From Ischnura elegans (taxonomy: Eukaryota > Arthropoda > Insecta > Odonata > Coenagrionidae), in NCBI RefSeq assembly GCF_921293095.1, contig NC_060248.1, forward strand, positions 74,779,243 through 74,843,242: a stretch of 64,000 nucleotides of DNA. Reading direction: 5' to 3'. A program made the position numbers and the translations under genes. Position 1 is the stretch's first letter. Each line of letters starts with the position of its first letter. The notes beneath the pieces are model-generated. The model searched no databases. It had not been told where the DNA came from and saw only the letters and a list, made by a program, of their open reading frames with translations. This document shows positions 11,961 to 22,979 of this stretch, piece after piece.

Positions 11961-12784
11961 CATACAACCCGCTCGGTCCTCTACAATTACGAATAACTCG
12001 CTTAAAACTTGTGCTAACACCTTGAAATATTCAGGGAATATGAAATACAATGCTATCAACATTTGCATTTATCTAAAATTTGAGAATTTTACTTTCAATT
12101 TTAACTTTGTCATACTTATTTTTTAAATTTGAAATACGTATTTTGAATTGGGCCCACTGTACGCATCCTAGGCATTTCATGATAGCACAAAACTTACGTG
12201 AGCCATCCGTCCCCAAAAAAGAAAGGCTGACCGGTACGCGCCCGCCTTGAGAGCTCCAGAGTGCTAAGTCCTTATGCCCTTTACTCGCCCTAATTTATAC
12301 ATTCAAGTGTCTACAAGAGCTCTCAAGATGGCTGTGCAGTTAACAAGAGCCGCAGCCAACACTGAAACCCCAACTCCAGAACTTTTTTTTGGGCATCGAA
12401 CAAGTTAGTCAATTTAATTACTGAATGGTGACTTATGCATTATTGTTTTGAATTATTTCTTCATAGTTCATCTTTTTCCTAAGTATCCAGTTTAATGGAA
12501 ATAAAATATACAAACGGAATAAACAACTTGTAAACAAATAAAATTGCCTTAGTCAGCCAATCAGATTCATTAGACCCATCAAGTGAAATCGAATTTTGCC
12601 GTATCTAACTTGGTCCCTTGCGCAGAAGCCGACAGTCCATCTTGTATATGTATACTCTGTGATTTATGTACGATAATAGTGGTCTGGATTGACACTTACT
12701 CTTTGACACTTCCTCATCCAACCCCCTTATCTCTACTACGCCTCATTCTACCTTTCAAACCTTTTCTGTGTACTTGAAAAACGC

Positions 12785-12960
12785 CATCATCATAACACAA
12801 CAATCTAAAGATTGGCTTGACGCAGCTCTCCATTTCACTCTCCTATCTTATAACTGCTTCATACTGATGTATTTTTTCTCTTACACTGCTGATGACCTGT
12901 CCTTTGTATCTCATTCTGACCCTACATTTGCCATTCTTCCCGTCTACTTGTAAAAACGCC
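12785..12960 (-). pseudogene. non-LTR retrotransposon ORF2 C-terminus, relic 2
   Basis: On the minus strand the translation gives YISMKQL, a stop, then DRRVKWRAASSQSLD. This is the tail seen in the relic at 38,882 (YVTMKRLADRRAEWRAASSQS), which is a familiar C-terminus of animal endonuclease/reverse-transcriptase non-LTR elements. Upstream the frame is broken by stops. At nucleotide level, GATTGGCTTGACGCAGCTCT is identical to 38,897 onward. It is a 5'-truncated, inactive copy. Confidence 0.65.
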
Positions 12961-15072
12961 AACCCTTCTATGATTGGGTCATTCAATCTATTTTGAAATC
13001 GTAATTTCATTTATTTTCATAGTTAATGAAAGTATTTTGTAAGTGTTTAAGCACGCCGAGAATCATATTTTCCGCCAATTTACCATTTCATCTGTATCCA
13101 TCTATTCAGGTTAGCAGGTCGGCAGTTTAGCCCCAGTCTATTTGTAAGTTATGTGTAATTTTATGTGTGCTTATTATTTCGCTTATTTATGTTGCATTCT
13201 TGTTTAGAGTGTTGATTATTTTGCCAATCATTACTGTCGTTTTTGTCCGTGTGGTAGCTATTATGGGTGGAAGACTTATTGCTCTGACATTGTGCTATTA
13301 TAAGTTATCTAATATTAATACCCAAATATATTTCTCTTGCCTTTCTGAGCCACCGATTCGTGCAGCATAACCTTATAATTATTTGATATTGATGTATATT
13401 TTCCATTTATCCTCCTCTCAACTTGGCATTTTTGAAGTAGAATCAAGGAGAGACGTGTGAAGGTATAACACTCCTGCGAAGATAATGTTCGATGACAAGA
13501 AATAGTTTTTTCCTCTTGTCATGGGTAAAAATACTGTGGATTGATGACAGGAAAATAAATGACTTCAGAGCAGCGTATTCAGTGCACTGCTAGTAGGTGT
13601 TAGTTTCGAATTACCATATTATTTTTATGGGATCTCAAAAACATGCTTTCTCATGAAAGGATTCTCGGTCGACTGTCATGGGAGTTCGTGGTCATATTTA
13701 TCATACAGTAAGGGTGGGGATAACAAGAAAAATGGAGTAATTATGCTAAGTGAGAAATCGTCAATTACAAAAAGTGTGTATATTTTTTAAAAATTTTGAA
13801 ATAGAAATGTTTTGACGGTTTTCATTTTGGTAAGAGGGCGCTTTATATTATGCTTATAAAAACTTATTAACGGTGTATGTTTATATTATTCCGATGGCAA
13901 TACTTACATTTGTAGTTTTTGGCGGCATTATGTCAATAATTGGATGAATACACATGTTTTGATACAAGAGAATTATTAAAATGCCAATAAAAGTTGAGAC
14001 AAAGGTTGTGACTCTTTTAGTCAAGTGAGAAAAAAATATTCATTTATGTAGACTTCATATTCATAATAATGCAGTCGCTTAAATAAAAGGCAGAGTCAGG
14101 TGTTTTATTTTTGGGTTGGGTTCAAAATTCTACTTCCGTAATTTATAATGATTAACAATTTTTTGTTGCTACCCTTTAAGCTAGTCAATGGCGACGAGAC
14201 AGAGGACTCATAATAATTACAGCAAGTTAGCATCGCTACTACATAGTTTATGAATAAATACCGCTAAACAGTTCCTCCGATCTCCAAAGTTTTTAGGTTG
14301 CCTTCGAAAAGAAATTGTCTTTTCGTCATAGAGTGCGACGAACTTTTCATTTGTCGGACTCTATGAAGGACATCGAGCAATAGACTGCCTTATTTTGCTC
14401 CGCCCTATTCTATGTCCTTCGTAAGTAATTCAACTACCAATTACAGAATATGTCCAATGAATAATTATCCCTTCATAATGGAATGGGGATGAAGTTGTGT
14501 TCACTAATAACCAGTTAGGGGGCAATCGTTCCTTTCAGATTAAACATTTATAATCCTTGTTAGCTCGAATCTCCACAAAGGACAAGTAGAACAGTACTTG
14601 ATTGATGATTACCATTTTCTTCTATTTGAAGGAGGATTATTACCGGAAGAAAGACTATATTTTACACCCATGCATTCACCCCGTAGATAACACAAAGGGT
14701 TCCCATGTCTCTCCCCAGTGTTTACGCCCCATTTCGACTTGAGATGCTTAGAAGCCTCGTGATCTTCTACATTCGTACAGGGTGGGCCCCAGGATCAAGA
14801 TAGAGAGCCCAAAAACTTCTGGGCGAGTGACTGTCTCCCCTTGCCACAACCGAATCAATGATTTATAGTTGCTTTTAAACGCCCCTCTCCGTGTGCTCAC
14901 GCCACCCTGCCCTGGCGACTTTCTGGGCGACCGGTGGTGAATTTTCCCATCAACTGCAATGGGACAGATAAGGTACACTCCATAAGAATCCTCTCCAGTG
15001 AGTGATTTAACGAAGAGGAAAGCTTTCCATTTCGATAATTCCCAGATAAGAAGAAGTGTCGTCTTCGCACAG
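12961..15072. other. AT-rich DNA with no recognised feature
   Basis: Short ORFs at 13,167-13,370 (plus) and 14,748-15,091 (minus) lack motifs. Nothing else was recognised. Confidence 0.5.
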
Positions 15073-15682
15073 GACTACAGACAAGTATCATTGTAATTTA
15101 CACCGAACGATTTTCCTCCAATTCTCAACTAAAAATGACAACTCTACGTGAATTCCACTTTATATGGTACCCGAACACCATTTTGACAGCATTTAATTTC
15201 GTGGACTAATAGCCATCGCCATTACCGTGGGTAGCACTGATTTTCTACACGCTAGATTTCTGCGCGCTAAGTTTAGACTACTGTGCAATTGAGAATAGAT
15301 ATCTTTAAGAACGTCACGTTGAAAATCATAGTAGAACCCCAATATATTTCCAGGTCCAACTGTACGATAAATAAAGAGACTACAGGCAAGTATCATCGTA
15401 ATTTACACCGAACGAGTTTCATCCAATTCTCAACTAAAAATGACAACTCTTTGTGAATTCCACTTTATATGATACCCGACCACCATTTTGACACCATTTA
15501 ATTTCATGGACTAATAGCCATCGTCATTACCGTGGGTAGCACTGAATTTCTACACGCTAGATTCCTGCGCGCTAAGTTTAGATTACTGTGCAATTGAGAA
15601 TAGATATCTTTAAGAACGGCACGTTGAAAATCGCAGTAGAACCCCAATATATTTCCAGGTACAACTGCAACGATAAATAAAG
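15073..15682. repeat. two-copy tandem duplication, 305-bp period
   Basis: Unit 1 starts at GACTACAGACAAGTATCAT (15,073). Unit 2 starts at GACTACAGGCAAGTATCAT (15,378). The two units align end to end with scattered substitutions, roughly nine in ten bases the same by eye. Similar minus-strand ORFs occur in both units (15,193-15,396 and 15,504-15,764) simply because the DNA is duplicated. They match no family I know. Confidence 0.85.
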
Positions 15683-15689
15683 AGATATT

Positions 15690-16735
15690 TTGCCGAACGG
15701 ATAGGTATGGGAATTCGTTTTTACCCGGATTGATGCAGGACTTTCTTAATGTGCTAATGTTCACAGCTCTTTATTGTTTTCATAAAAAAGTGGATTAAAA
15801 CCAAAGCCTAATATACTTATCAAGCACACGAAATCTGCCTTAATTCTATGTGTTCGATAAAAAATATATTTTCTATATTAATTGGGTGACCAGAATAAGG
15901 TCTCAGCCGAGTTAAACTCGTCTTTAAACTTCTAATAGATCATAAAATTTTTTCGATCTGGTGTTCCTCCAGAATTTAACTCAAATGCGCATTGAAGTCT
16001 ACCCTTCAATCGATGCTTGTTCAAGAGAATATCAAAGAATTAGCCCGTTAGTGCATAGATTGGACCTTTCTAGCAAATTTATAATTACGTTTCACCGACG
16101 GTCAGGTGGTACCCATACATATCCCCATTCCTGCTCAAATAATACACAGTTCACCGTAATGAAAAAAAAACTAACCAAACTTTTCCCCAGTTTTCATCGC
16201 TATTTAATACCCTCAGTATTGCCTTTAGTGCTATCCACCATATTCTGGAATGGAATAAGGTCACGATTCAGCGATTTCGCAAAGCATGAGAAACAGCCAC
16301 CTGGCAGTCTTTACGTTTTTTCTTTTGTTTTCCAGGAGACGATAGCCTTTTGATGCTGTTCCCGCGTAGTCACGTGACTAGTATCCTACCGTAAATTAAA
16401 TTCGCGGAAATTCGATTCTGTGGATTTAATTATGTCGTCCTCAAAGGGAAGCGGAAGAGAAACCGGGCAAAGTTGTGATTTTGCTTTATTTTTTTATATT
16501 TTGCCCGTAGAGTTAGCAGCGCGTGTGGATGTGGAATTTATCGGTGTTGAGGGAGAGAGTCGGGTCATATTTCCGTCTCTCCTTCTCTCCAGTCTCTTTG
16601 TTGTTTACCCTTCGTGGCATTCTTTATTTGCAAAACGGAAGAAAATGTTAAGCGAGGACGCCATAGTGTATTACCGTATAATCTCATGCACCACGCGCCC
16701 TCGTGTGACATGCTTACCTTGTTTTTTTTTTTTTG
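15690..16735. other. unassigned DNA with two weak ORFs
   Basis: ORFs of 130 codons (15,961-16,353) and 125 codons (16,420-16,797) occur on the plus strand. Neither shows a domain, splice context or codon bias that sets it apart, and the second runs into the tandem array at 16,739. I treat both as chance ORFs. Confidence 0.45.
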
Positions 16736-16738
16736 GCG

Positions 16739-17116
16739 ATGAATTTATGAAAACGGTGATTTTGGAAACATCGCGTCAACATAACATGCAGTATTAAATG
16801 GACAAATGACGGCAATTGCATTATTATTATGTAATAGCAGTCAAGTGTTTCCCATATTTTTCGGGAAATGAATTTCTAAAAACGGCGATTTAAAAATACC
16901 ATCTCAAAATTATATGATTTTATGAATTTTTAATGGACAAAAGACAGCAATGGCGTAATTTTTTTGTAAAAGTAGTGTTTATTATGTGTTTCTGGCAATT
17001 AATTCAGGAAAACAGTGATTTCGAAAAAATCATCTCAACTTAACATGTACTGTTTAATGGTTAAAGGATATCAATTGAATTATTACTGTTTAATCGTAGT
17101 CAAGTGTTTCTCCGAG
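16739..17116. repeat. three-unit diverged tandem array, about 130-bp period
   Basis: Units start at 16,739, 16,868 and 16,998. Each begins with a variant of ATGAATTTATGAAAACGGTG. Each then has, in order, a CATCTCAA-type box, an AATGGACAAA-type box and a GTGTTTCT-type box. Units differ at perhaps a third of positions, so the array is old. It does not clearly extend on either side. Confidence 0.7.
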
Positions 17117-17119
17117 ATA

Positions 17120-17889
17120 AAACGAACTTATTTTTACAATCCGTGGCACTAGCCTTAGCAACTTGCTTGGGCACCATGCACACGGATAAACGGCGAAGGC
17201 TACGAATGTTCTGCCAATCTCGGGGCGCTGCAACCGCCCGGCAGGGAAAAATTAAATACACATAGCCATTGATTGGCTGGAGATTGTTGATTGAATCGCT
17301 GTTAGGTGACTTTCATAATGATACCATTTAAAATGGAAATACTCAGACGACGTTTTTGACGTCATTATAAAGGAAAAATATGATCGCTCTTTTATTCATG
17401 GTCTTGCAAACTGGCTGGCGGGGGTAAGCAAAGGCTCATCAATACAGCAGAAATGCACGCGCCTTCGGCGCGATTATGCTGTGTGATTCGCATTTTATGT
17501 GAGAAAATACGGTAGTTCACTAGAGTACGCCATCATAGTAGGCCGGAAGATCAGGTTTCTCTTCAGCTGGATGATCTTTCCTCCAGAAGGTAATACAAGG
17601 TATATGTATACTTCCAGAGGAATGCTACTTGATACTTATTACGATGTAATCTATCTATTATCCGTCAAAAACTTGCCTGCAAGAGGGTTCAAGCTGTCGT
17701 TTTTCGTCGCGAATAATCCAGGAAGTAGTTGGCGGATAGAAAAGACGGAAAAATAGAGGTATCTTAGTTTTTCTAACTATCACATTATACCATAATAATA
17801 GATGGTGATTGAGTTCATTACTCTATTTTCAGGGGTGAAGGAGGGACAGATATTGAGGCAGGCAATGCCTGGGGAGGTTTATCTGCGCA
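17120..17889. other. unassigned DNA
   Basis: No feature could be supported. The 85-codon ORF at 17,499-17,756 has no motif. Confidence 0.5.
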
Positions 17890-18200
17890 TGGGATGGATG
17901 TGAATGTATGTTTTGGAGGAGATATCGGCCGAGAGGGGAGGAGCATGTCCGCGGGCGGATCAGTGGAGCGAGGAAGGAGGCTCATCAGCAGCAAATACTG
18001 CTGGCTTTGCCGGTGTCGCCAGCTGGTTGTAGCGGCCCGAGCTCCCTGTGCGCGGACGCGATGCCCTCTCGCAGCGAACGGAGGAAGGAAACGGAGGGAA
18101 AGGAAGGTAGGCTTCGGGAGTTGGAATTGTGGAGGGGGTGCAAGATAGAGTTTGCACTTCCATAGATGAGGGTAGGAGGGCTCGGGGGCCCGAGCTTCCC
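17890..18200. promoter_or_regulatory. GC-rich patch, possible exon or promoter
   Basis: A sharp rise in GC and CpG produces overlapping ORFs in several frames on both strands. The longest is a 140-codon proline-rich minus-strand frame (17,818-18,240). A possible plus-strand donor (GGAAG|GTAGGC) lies near 18,105. No initiator/DPE pair was found. Overlapping frames on both strands argue that the ORFs reflect composition, not coding. Confidence 0.25.
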
Positions 18201-18597
18201 CGAAATGAGGAAAATGTTTGGAATATAAACTGTCAACCACTTACTGCCTAGATCTATAGTAGAACTGCTTTTTCATTCACTTTTAACATGCTATTTCTTT
18301 ATTTATTTTCGATTTTCACGTTGATTTAAATTTCATGGAGTGTCCTAAGTTAAAATTACACTTAACCTAACTTAGTATTAATCTTGAACCCCCAACATAA
18401 ATAATCAGCACCTATTCGCTGATGTTCCAATTCCACGATATAATAATGCTACGGATACGTAAATTCAGGGATAATTTGTGTTTTTGTCGCAGAAATGAAA
18501 TTTTAATTTATGTTTTATAAAATAAACACCATATTACCGATAAAATCCATATTATCTGTTTGTTTCTTGACTAGTATACTATTGATACATTCGGGAA

Positions 18598-18853
18598 CAG
18601 AGGAGTAGCGAGGGGGGAGGACCGGGGGATCCGGACCCCCACATCCGAATATAAATACACAATTTCTTTCCTTCATAAAAGAAAGCAAAATATTGAAAAA
18701 TCATGAAATTACAAAATATTTCTTCAACAAAAGTTTTTTTCGATTATGAAAAGTGTTAAAATTAGTTTAAAACCCTCTATTTAATACACTGTTTTAAAAA
18801 AAAATTCCTCCCTGGTTTTGGACCCCCCCCCGAAATTCCTGACAACGCTCCTG
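18598..18853. mobile_element. hAT-type MITE, 256 bp, family A
   Basis: The left end is CAGAGGAGTAGCGAGG. The right end read inward is CAGGAGCGTTGTCAGG. Outer 8-mers TTCGGGAA and TTTGGAAA match at 6 of 8. The AT-rich core (a CTTCATAAAAGAAAGCAAAA block, a TTCGATTATGAAAAGTGTTA block, then AAACCCTCTA) is shared with elements at 19,146 and 48,950, so the three are copies of one family. No transposase frame is present. Confidence 0.65.
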
Positions 18854-19145
18854 TTTGGAAACCCTTCCGCACCACCCACATCAGTTTAGTCAGTACCTTC
18901 GCGCTACGGATGGGGAAAAAACGTTTCTTTCACGTGGTTATTACGTTTTAAAACTTCGAATAAGCGAATAAGAGACGAATTTTTCAAATAAAACGCCTTT
19001 TCACATTTTTCCTTTCTTGTATTAATTTTCTTCATGTAAAAGCATGTCCTCTGACCATTTAATTTATGTTATTCTCGTGCAATATACACTGTATATTGAC
19101 TCAAATTATTGAGTCGAGGGTAATAACCGACTGCTATGGCCGTCA

Positions 19146-19377
19146 ACTACCGCTACCGGGGGTGCGGACCCCCCCGAAATATTTTAGCACAATTAATTGG
19201 CTTCATAAAAGAGAATAAAATATTGAAATACCATAAATTAAAAGATGTCTGTGTAAAATGTAGTCTTTTCTATTATGAAAAGTGTCTAAATTAGTTTTAA
19301 ACCATCTAATAAGTACCCTGTTTTTTTAATATTGCCAACCTTGGTTTTGGCCCCCACCGAACCTGGCTACACCACTG
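19146..19377. mobile_element. hAT-type MITE, family A, left end eroded
   Basis: The core matches the element at 18,598 (TTCATAAAAGAGAATAAAAT, TATTATGAAAAGTGT, then a GTACCCTG box). The right end, CCTGGCTACACCACTG, is the expected inverted end. The left end is diverged and only the G-tract shoulder is clear, so the start is approximate and no target duplication could be seen. Confidence 0.6.
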
Positions 19378-19715
19378 GCGGGCACCCTATTCAGAACACA
19401 CATGTACCCATCATATGTATCACGTGACGTGGTAAATAAAAAAATCAATGAGTCTGGGCGGAAACTTTGGGCGAATATCAAAATTAAATATAATGTATTT
19501 AAATATTTTCACTCACCAGTGAAAGGTCACTTAGCCTCCCTTGAATGATACTCCTAGGCACCCTAATTCTCAGTAACATTTGATCATTGTATGCAAGTCA
19601 TGTGACTAAATATGACGTTTTCATTGAGACGGTAGAGATATGTTGGGACCAAAATAGTGACGTCACCCCTCCCTGCTAGTCTAAATTTAAACTTTACTAT
19701 TAGTCTCCAAGACGT

Positions 19716-19912
19716 GGCCGGCCTTGTTTTCAGCGGGGTAAAGTCCTTGTCTCCTAATGTAGTGGTCGCGGGTTCGAATCCCGACTGGGTGGATTTTCTA
19801 CGATCTAGGGCATGGATGTAAATGCGTGTCCATCAACTTAATTGTGAGAAAAGGCTTCAGAGACCTAAATTCGGTTGATAAATAAAGATGAAATTATTAT
19901 TATTAATATTAT
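19716..19912 (+). mobile_element. tRNA-derived SINE, type 1, copy 4
   Basis: The head GGCCGGCCTTGTTTTCAGCG with GGGGTAAAGTCC is followed by the B box GGTTCGAATCCCG, GGGCATGGATGT and an ATAAATAAAG-containing 3' end with an ATT-repeat tail. Same order as the other type-1 copies. Confidence 0.75.
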
Positions 19913-20463
19913 GACAGCACATTCAGTGAACGACTGTGGAATCGTTTATTGCAGTGGTTCCCAAACGGTGGTATGCGTACCACTTGGAAGTAGGCGAGGA
20001 ACCTGTGGAGGCTAAGTCGAAAATAATCGGTAATAGCGGACACTAAGTTCCTTAATAGTAACCTGGCAACACAGTCGCGCCGTAAGTCTTAAATAGAAAA
20101 TATGTATACATATTTTACGAGGCATTTAAAACAAAGTTTCTATTTATACAATTATTGGTAACTAAAAGTGCCTCCTACTCGTAGTGCGCGCGTACGCACG
20201 CAACGTATTTATTTTGGCTTGTTGATTCCCAATTACCAGCTTGTCACTGTCTCCTGGGTTTTTCTGTAACTAATGTAACTTTTCTGTTGTTTCCTTTAGA
20301 AAAATGTGGTTAAGTCATGGCACAGATTCAAACAGGGATCCTACCCGTAGAGAAATTATGTAATAAAATGCGCACATTACATTTTTGGGTAATATGTATT
20401 TTTTGTGTAATTTGTTTAATAAATTCATTGGGTAATATGTATGCACATTTTAGTAATATGCGT

Positions 20464-20648
20464 ACGGTGGCGGCGGGGTAGTGTCCTTGCCAGCCAAACT
20501 AGAGGTCGCGGGTTCGAGTCCCGCTTGGGTAGGTTTCTCTCATGTACAGGACATGGATGTTCGTGAAAGTGTATTTGTTCAAATTTTAAAAGTAACCCCG
20601 ATGTGAAAGGCAAGGTTGTTTTAGATGAGCATGGAAATTAACAAAATA

Positions 20649-20655
<7 letters not shown>
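20464..20655 (+). mobile_element. tRNA-derived SINE, type 1, copy 5 (nested in hAT)
   Basis: The head has GGTGGCGGCGGGGTAGTGTC, the B box GGTTCGAGTCCCG and the body motif AGGACATGGATGTTCG. The 3' end is AAATAAATAAAT passing directly into a TA microsatellite. The minus-strand frame across the head (20,425-20,613) is an artefact of the SINE. Confidence 0.75.

Positions 20656-20687
<32 letters not shown>
20656..20687. repeat. (TA)n microsatellite
   Basis: An uninterrupted run of about 16 TA units follows the A/T-rich tail of the nested SINE, a common origin for such tracts. Confidence 0.95.
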
Positions 20688-20690
<3 letters not shown>

Positions 20691-21013
20691 GGGTACGGGA
20701 GGAAAAAAAGGTTGGGAACCGCTGGTCTATTGTAATATTCGTAGTGTGGGTATATGATGGTAGCGCCGGTGTTTACGTGCCGATGGTTGCGTGAACCTGG
20801 AACGAGGATGTTCGCGGGAGACGTCAAGTGTGGTACGTGGGTGCTCGGAGGGTGGTGTTACGGCAAAAGAGAAGCATCTTCCCCCCCTCCTCAACCTCTC
20901 CTACTCGTCCTGGAGGGGAAGGAGTGTTGTTTTGGTGGAATGGGGTCGTTGTCGGGGGCGGGGAGGGAAAAGACCGGAGGGGAGAGTACAGCGCGCGTGC
21001 GGAATGTTTCCCG

Positions 21014-21047
21014 TCAGTCTCGCAGAGGAGGCGCAGGAGAGCGGTCC
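21014..21047 (+). promoter_or_regulatory. core promoter: initiator TCAGT plus DPE at +28
   Basis: TCAGT at 21,014-21,018 matches the arthropod initiator, placing +1 at 21,016. GGTCC at 21,043-21,047 occupies exactly +28 to +32 and fits all five positions of the downstream promoter element consensus RGWYV. The bases between are a partial match (8 of 12) to the motif ten element. No TATA box lies near -30, as usual for DPE promoters. The site sits in a CpG-rich block (about 20,780-21,120), which supports a real promoter for a plus-strand gene. Confidence 0.6.
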
Positions 21048-22974
21048 GGTGCGGTTAGACTGCGTTGCGCTCCGCGGCGGAAGATAACCGCTCGTTCAGA
21101 AATCGACGTGTTCCAAAAGCTTTACCACTTCCGTCGATCGACTTATTGTGCGTGTTTTTTGTTGCTTGTGTGCCCATTTGTGTTGACATCGCGTGGTTTT
21201 CTGTGTCAGTGTATCTTGCGGAATGCATGTCTGAGCGAGGACTGTAAACATTTCCGTCTCGACAACATTTGTGTGTTTCTCTTCTTTTTTTTTTTGGGGT
21301 AGGCTCTGTCTCTCTTTTCCGATTCAAACGTGTGGTAAAAAAATTTGTTTAAGCCGTTCGGTCATTGTTGTTACGTGTCCGGAAAACTGTCGTTATTTTC
21401 GCGTCGTGGAGCGTGAGGTCTCGATACAAGGTGCAACTCGGAAGTGCTCCGTTTTACAACACTTTTGAATGCCGTCAGATCACGTTGACATTCCACCGGT
21501 GTGTTCTTTAGAATGAGGTGAAATACCTCGGTGAACTTGCCAAACACATGAAGTGGCAAGAAGAATTCACCGAGTAACGTCAAGGAGGTTTCCGTTCTAC
21601 TTTTGAACTCAAGATATTGATTTGTGCCGCCGAAGTTTTTGCGGATTGGGATCAGTCCGCGAAATTTTAGCAAGTGAATATTATGAAAGGCTGATTGTAA
21701 TAGGAAACGGTATTTTTTTTTTCAAACGACGTATGTGTGAAGTCTTCGATATGTGTTGTCATTTCGGCAGCTCGGGTTCGTCCAGTCGTTTTTCATTTGT
21801 TTTGGAATAACATTTTGAGGAAGTGTCGAGCCGATTCACTTGGGCGTCAATTCATTATTATTTTTAACCATCCCGGCGTTATTATTGTGAATCGGCCGTA
21901 TAATTGTGTGCTTTTGAGGAAAATATCGAACAATTGCCTTGCGCAGTCGCGTGGACGTCCCCGTCAGTGCCACCACCTCCCACCCACGTCTTCCTCCCCA
22001 GCTGCGAATTTTTCTTGTTTCCCCATTCCTTTTGCTCCAGCGTAGACGACCCACCTTCAACCTGTCTCTCCACTCCCTCAAGCGGTGTCTCCCATCCACA
22101 ACCTACCTCACTTGTGCCCACACCCTGCCGCCACGACTTCTCTGAACTCCTCCGGCCCTGCCCTGCAACCGGAAGACAGTCCATCACCACCAGCAGACCC
22201 GTGATACACTCCTCATCCATCCCTCTGGAAGTCTTGGACACTTTCGAGACTAACACTGAGGATCAAGACGCAGCGGGCGCAGCCGAAGCGGAACCAAAGT
22301 GTCAGTTTGTCGCTCCTGACCGTTATCGAGGTTCTTCAAAATATTTCCCGCCCATTCCAGTGTAGGAGAATGGTGCCGTCTTTTAATATTTCTCGGAGAT
22401 AATACAGATGGAGGACAAATTAGTCTTGGACATATTTGATATTAATACGGGAAGCGAGACCAACAAGAGGAAGTAGCAGTGGAACCCAAAAGTGTCATTT
22501 TGTCGCTCCTGACCGTTATCGAGGTTCTTCAAAAAAATTCCCGCCCATTCCAGTGTAGGAGAAGGGTTCTGTGTTTTTATCTCCCTCTGAGATAATACAA
22601 CTGGAGGTCAAGGGGTGAATATTGTGAGTGAGGAAGCGAATAAGACAGCATTTCGGGATGTTGCGTCTAAGGACCGTCGGCAGAGGTTAAGCCTTGTGTA
22701 GTGTGGGAGTCGACAAACCGGTGTAGTCCGCTTGAGCGAAAAAGGGGGAGGAGCCGTTTTTTTGCCGGCTACGTCTCATCCTCTTCCCCGCCGAGCTGGT
22801 TCTCGCGAGCCGAGGAGAGGAGTTTTCGAAAAGTTGGCTCGGCCTCTCCCGTTGGGTCTTCGGCGACGCCTCGAGGGGTCAGCGGGAGTCGGCGGCAAAG
22901 CCGGCGGTTGCCCCCGCGGAAGGACGTATCGTCGGGAGCTGCGGCAGCCGGCTTGAAGCCCGGGATATAGCCAG
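21016..22974 (+). other. candidate long non-coding first exon (5' UTR) of an unidentified gene
   Basis: It starts at the predicted +1 and ends at a strong donor, CCAG|GTGAGG (intron from 22,975). GC and CpG content are high over most of it. ORFs inside, such as 21,904-22,365 (153 codons) and 22,701-22,970 (89 codons), end within the exon, the second only four bases before the donor, and none runs on through the splice site in its frame. This suggests a UTR with several upstream ORFs, a layout common in developmental regulators. Earlier donors within the block cannot be excluded, so the exon may be several pieces. The gene is not identifiable from the UTR. Confidence 0.4.
22291..22613. repeat. 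direct duplication inside the first exon, 191-bp offset
   Basis: A block of about 125 bp beginning GAACCAAAGTGTCAG (22,291) recurs beginning GAACCCAAAAGTGTCAT (22,482). The best-kept part is GTCGCTCCTGACCGTTATCG plus the following CCCGCCCATTCCAGTGTAGG. Both end in a GAGATAATACA box followed by TGGAGG. The coding frame is not kept open, so conservation, if selected, would be at RNA level. Confidence 0.8.
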
Positions 22975-22979
22975 GTGAG

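Larger units (their letters stand above)
19952..20724. mobile_element. hAT element, 773 bp, non-autonomous, with nested SINE
   Basis: The left end CAGTGGTTCCCAAAC and the right end GGTTGGGAACCGCTG are inverted copies and match the classic ends of hAT (Charlie/Tip100-like) transposons. The flanking 8-mers GTTTATTG (19,944-19,951) and GTCTATTG (20,725-20,732) differ at one base, which is the expected 8-bp target duplication. There is no transposase ORF. A type-1 SINE and a TA microsatellite sit in the right half. Confidence 0.85.

Noticed and set aside
11770..12126. 118-codon plus-strand ORF
   Set aside because: Begins in CpG-rich sequence and ends in AT-rich sequence giving a Phe/Ile/Asn-rich tail. 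There is no domain and no splice support.
17818..18240. 140-codon minus-strand ORF
   Set aside because: Overlaps two plus-strand frames in a GC-rich patch, with low-complexity Pro/Ser/Leu content and no family resemblance.
4265..20655. tRNA genes, suggested by repeated GGTTCGANTCCC boxes
   Set aside because: No cloverleaf closes, and every box is followed by the same non-tRNA body and A/T-rich tail. These are SINEs.
20754..21302. 182-codon plus-strand ORF, the longest in the window
   Set aside because: It starts a few bases outside the hAT element, spans the predicted transcription start, and overlaps open frames in other phases of the same GC-rich block. The peptide shows no domain. It is best explained by composition.
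21904..22365. 153-codon proline-rich ORF in the CpG-rich block
   Set aside because: It ends inside the duplicated UTR block, and the duplicate copy does not keep the frame. Treated as an upstream ORF.
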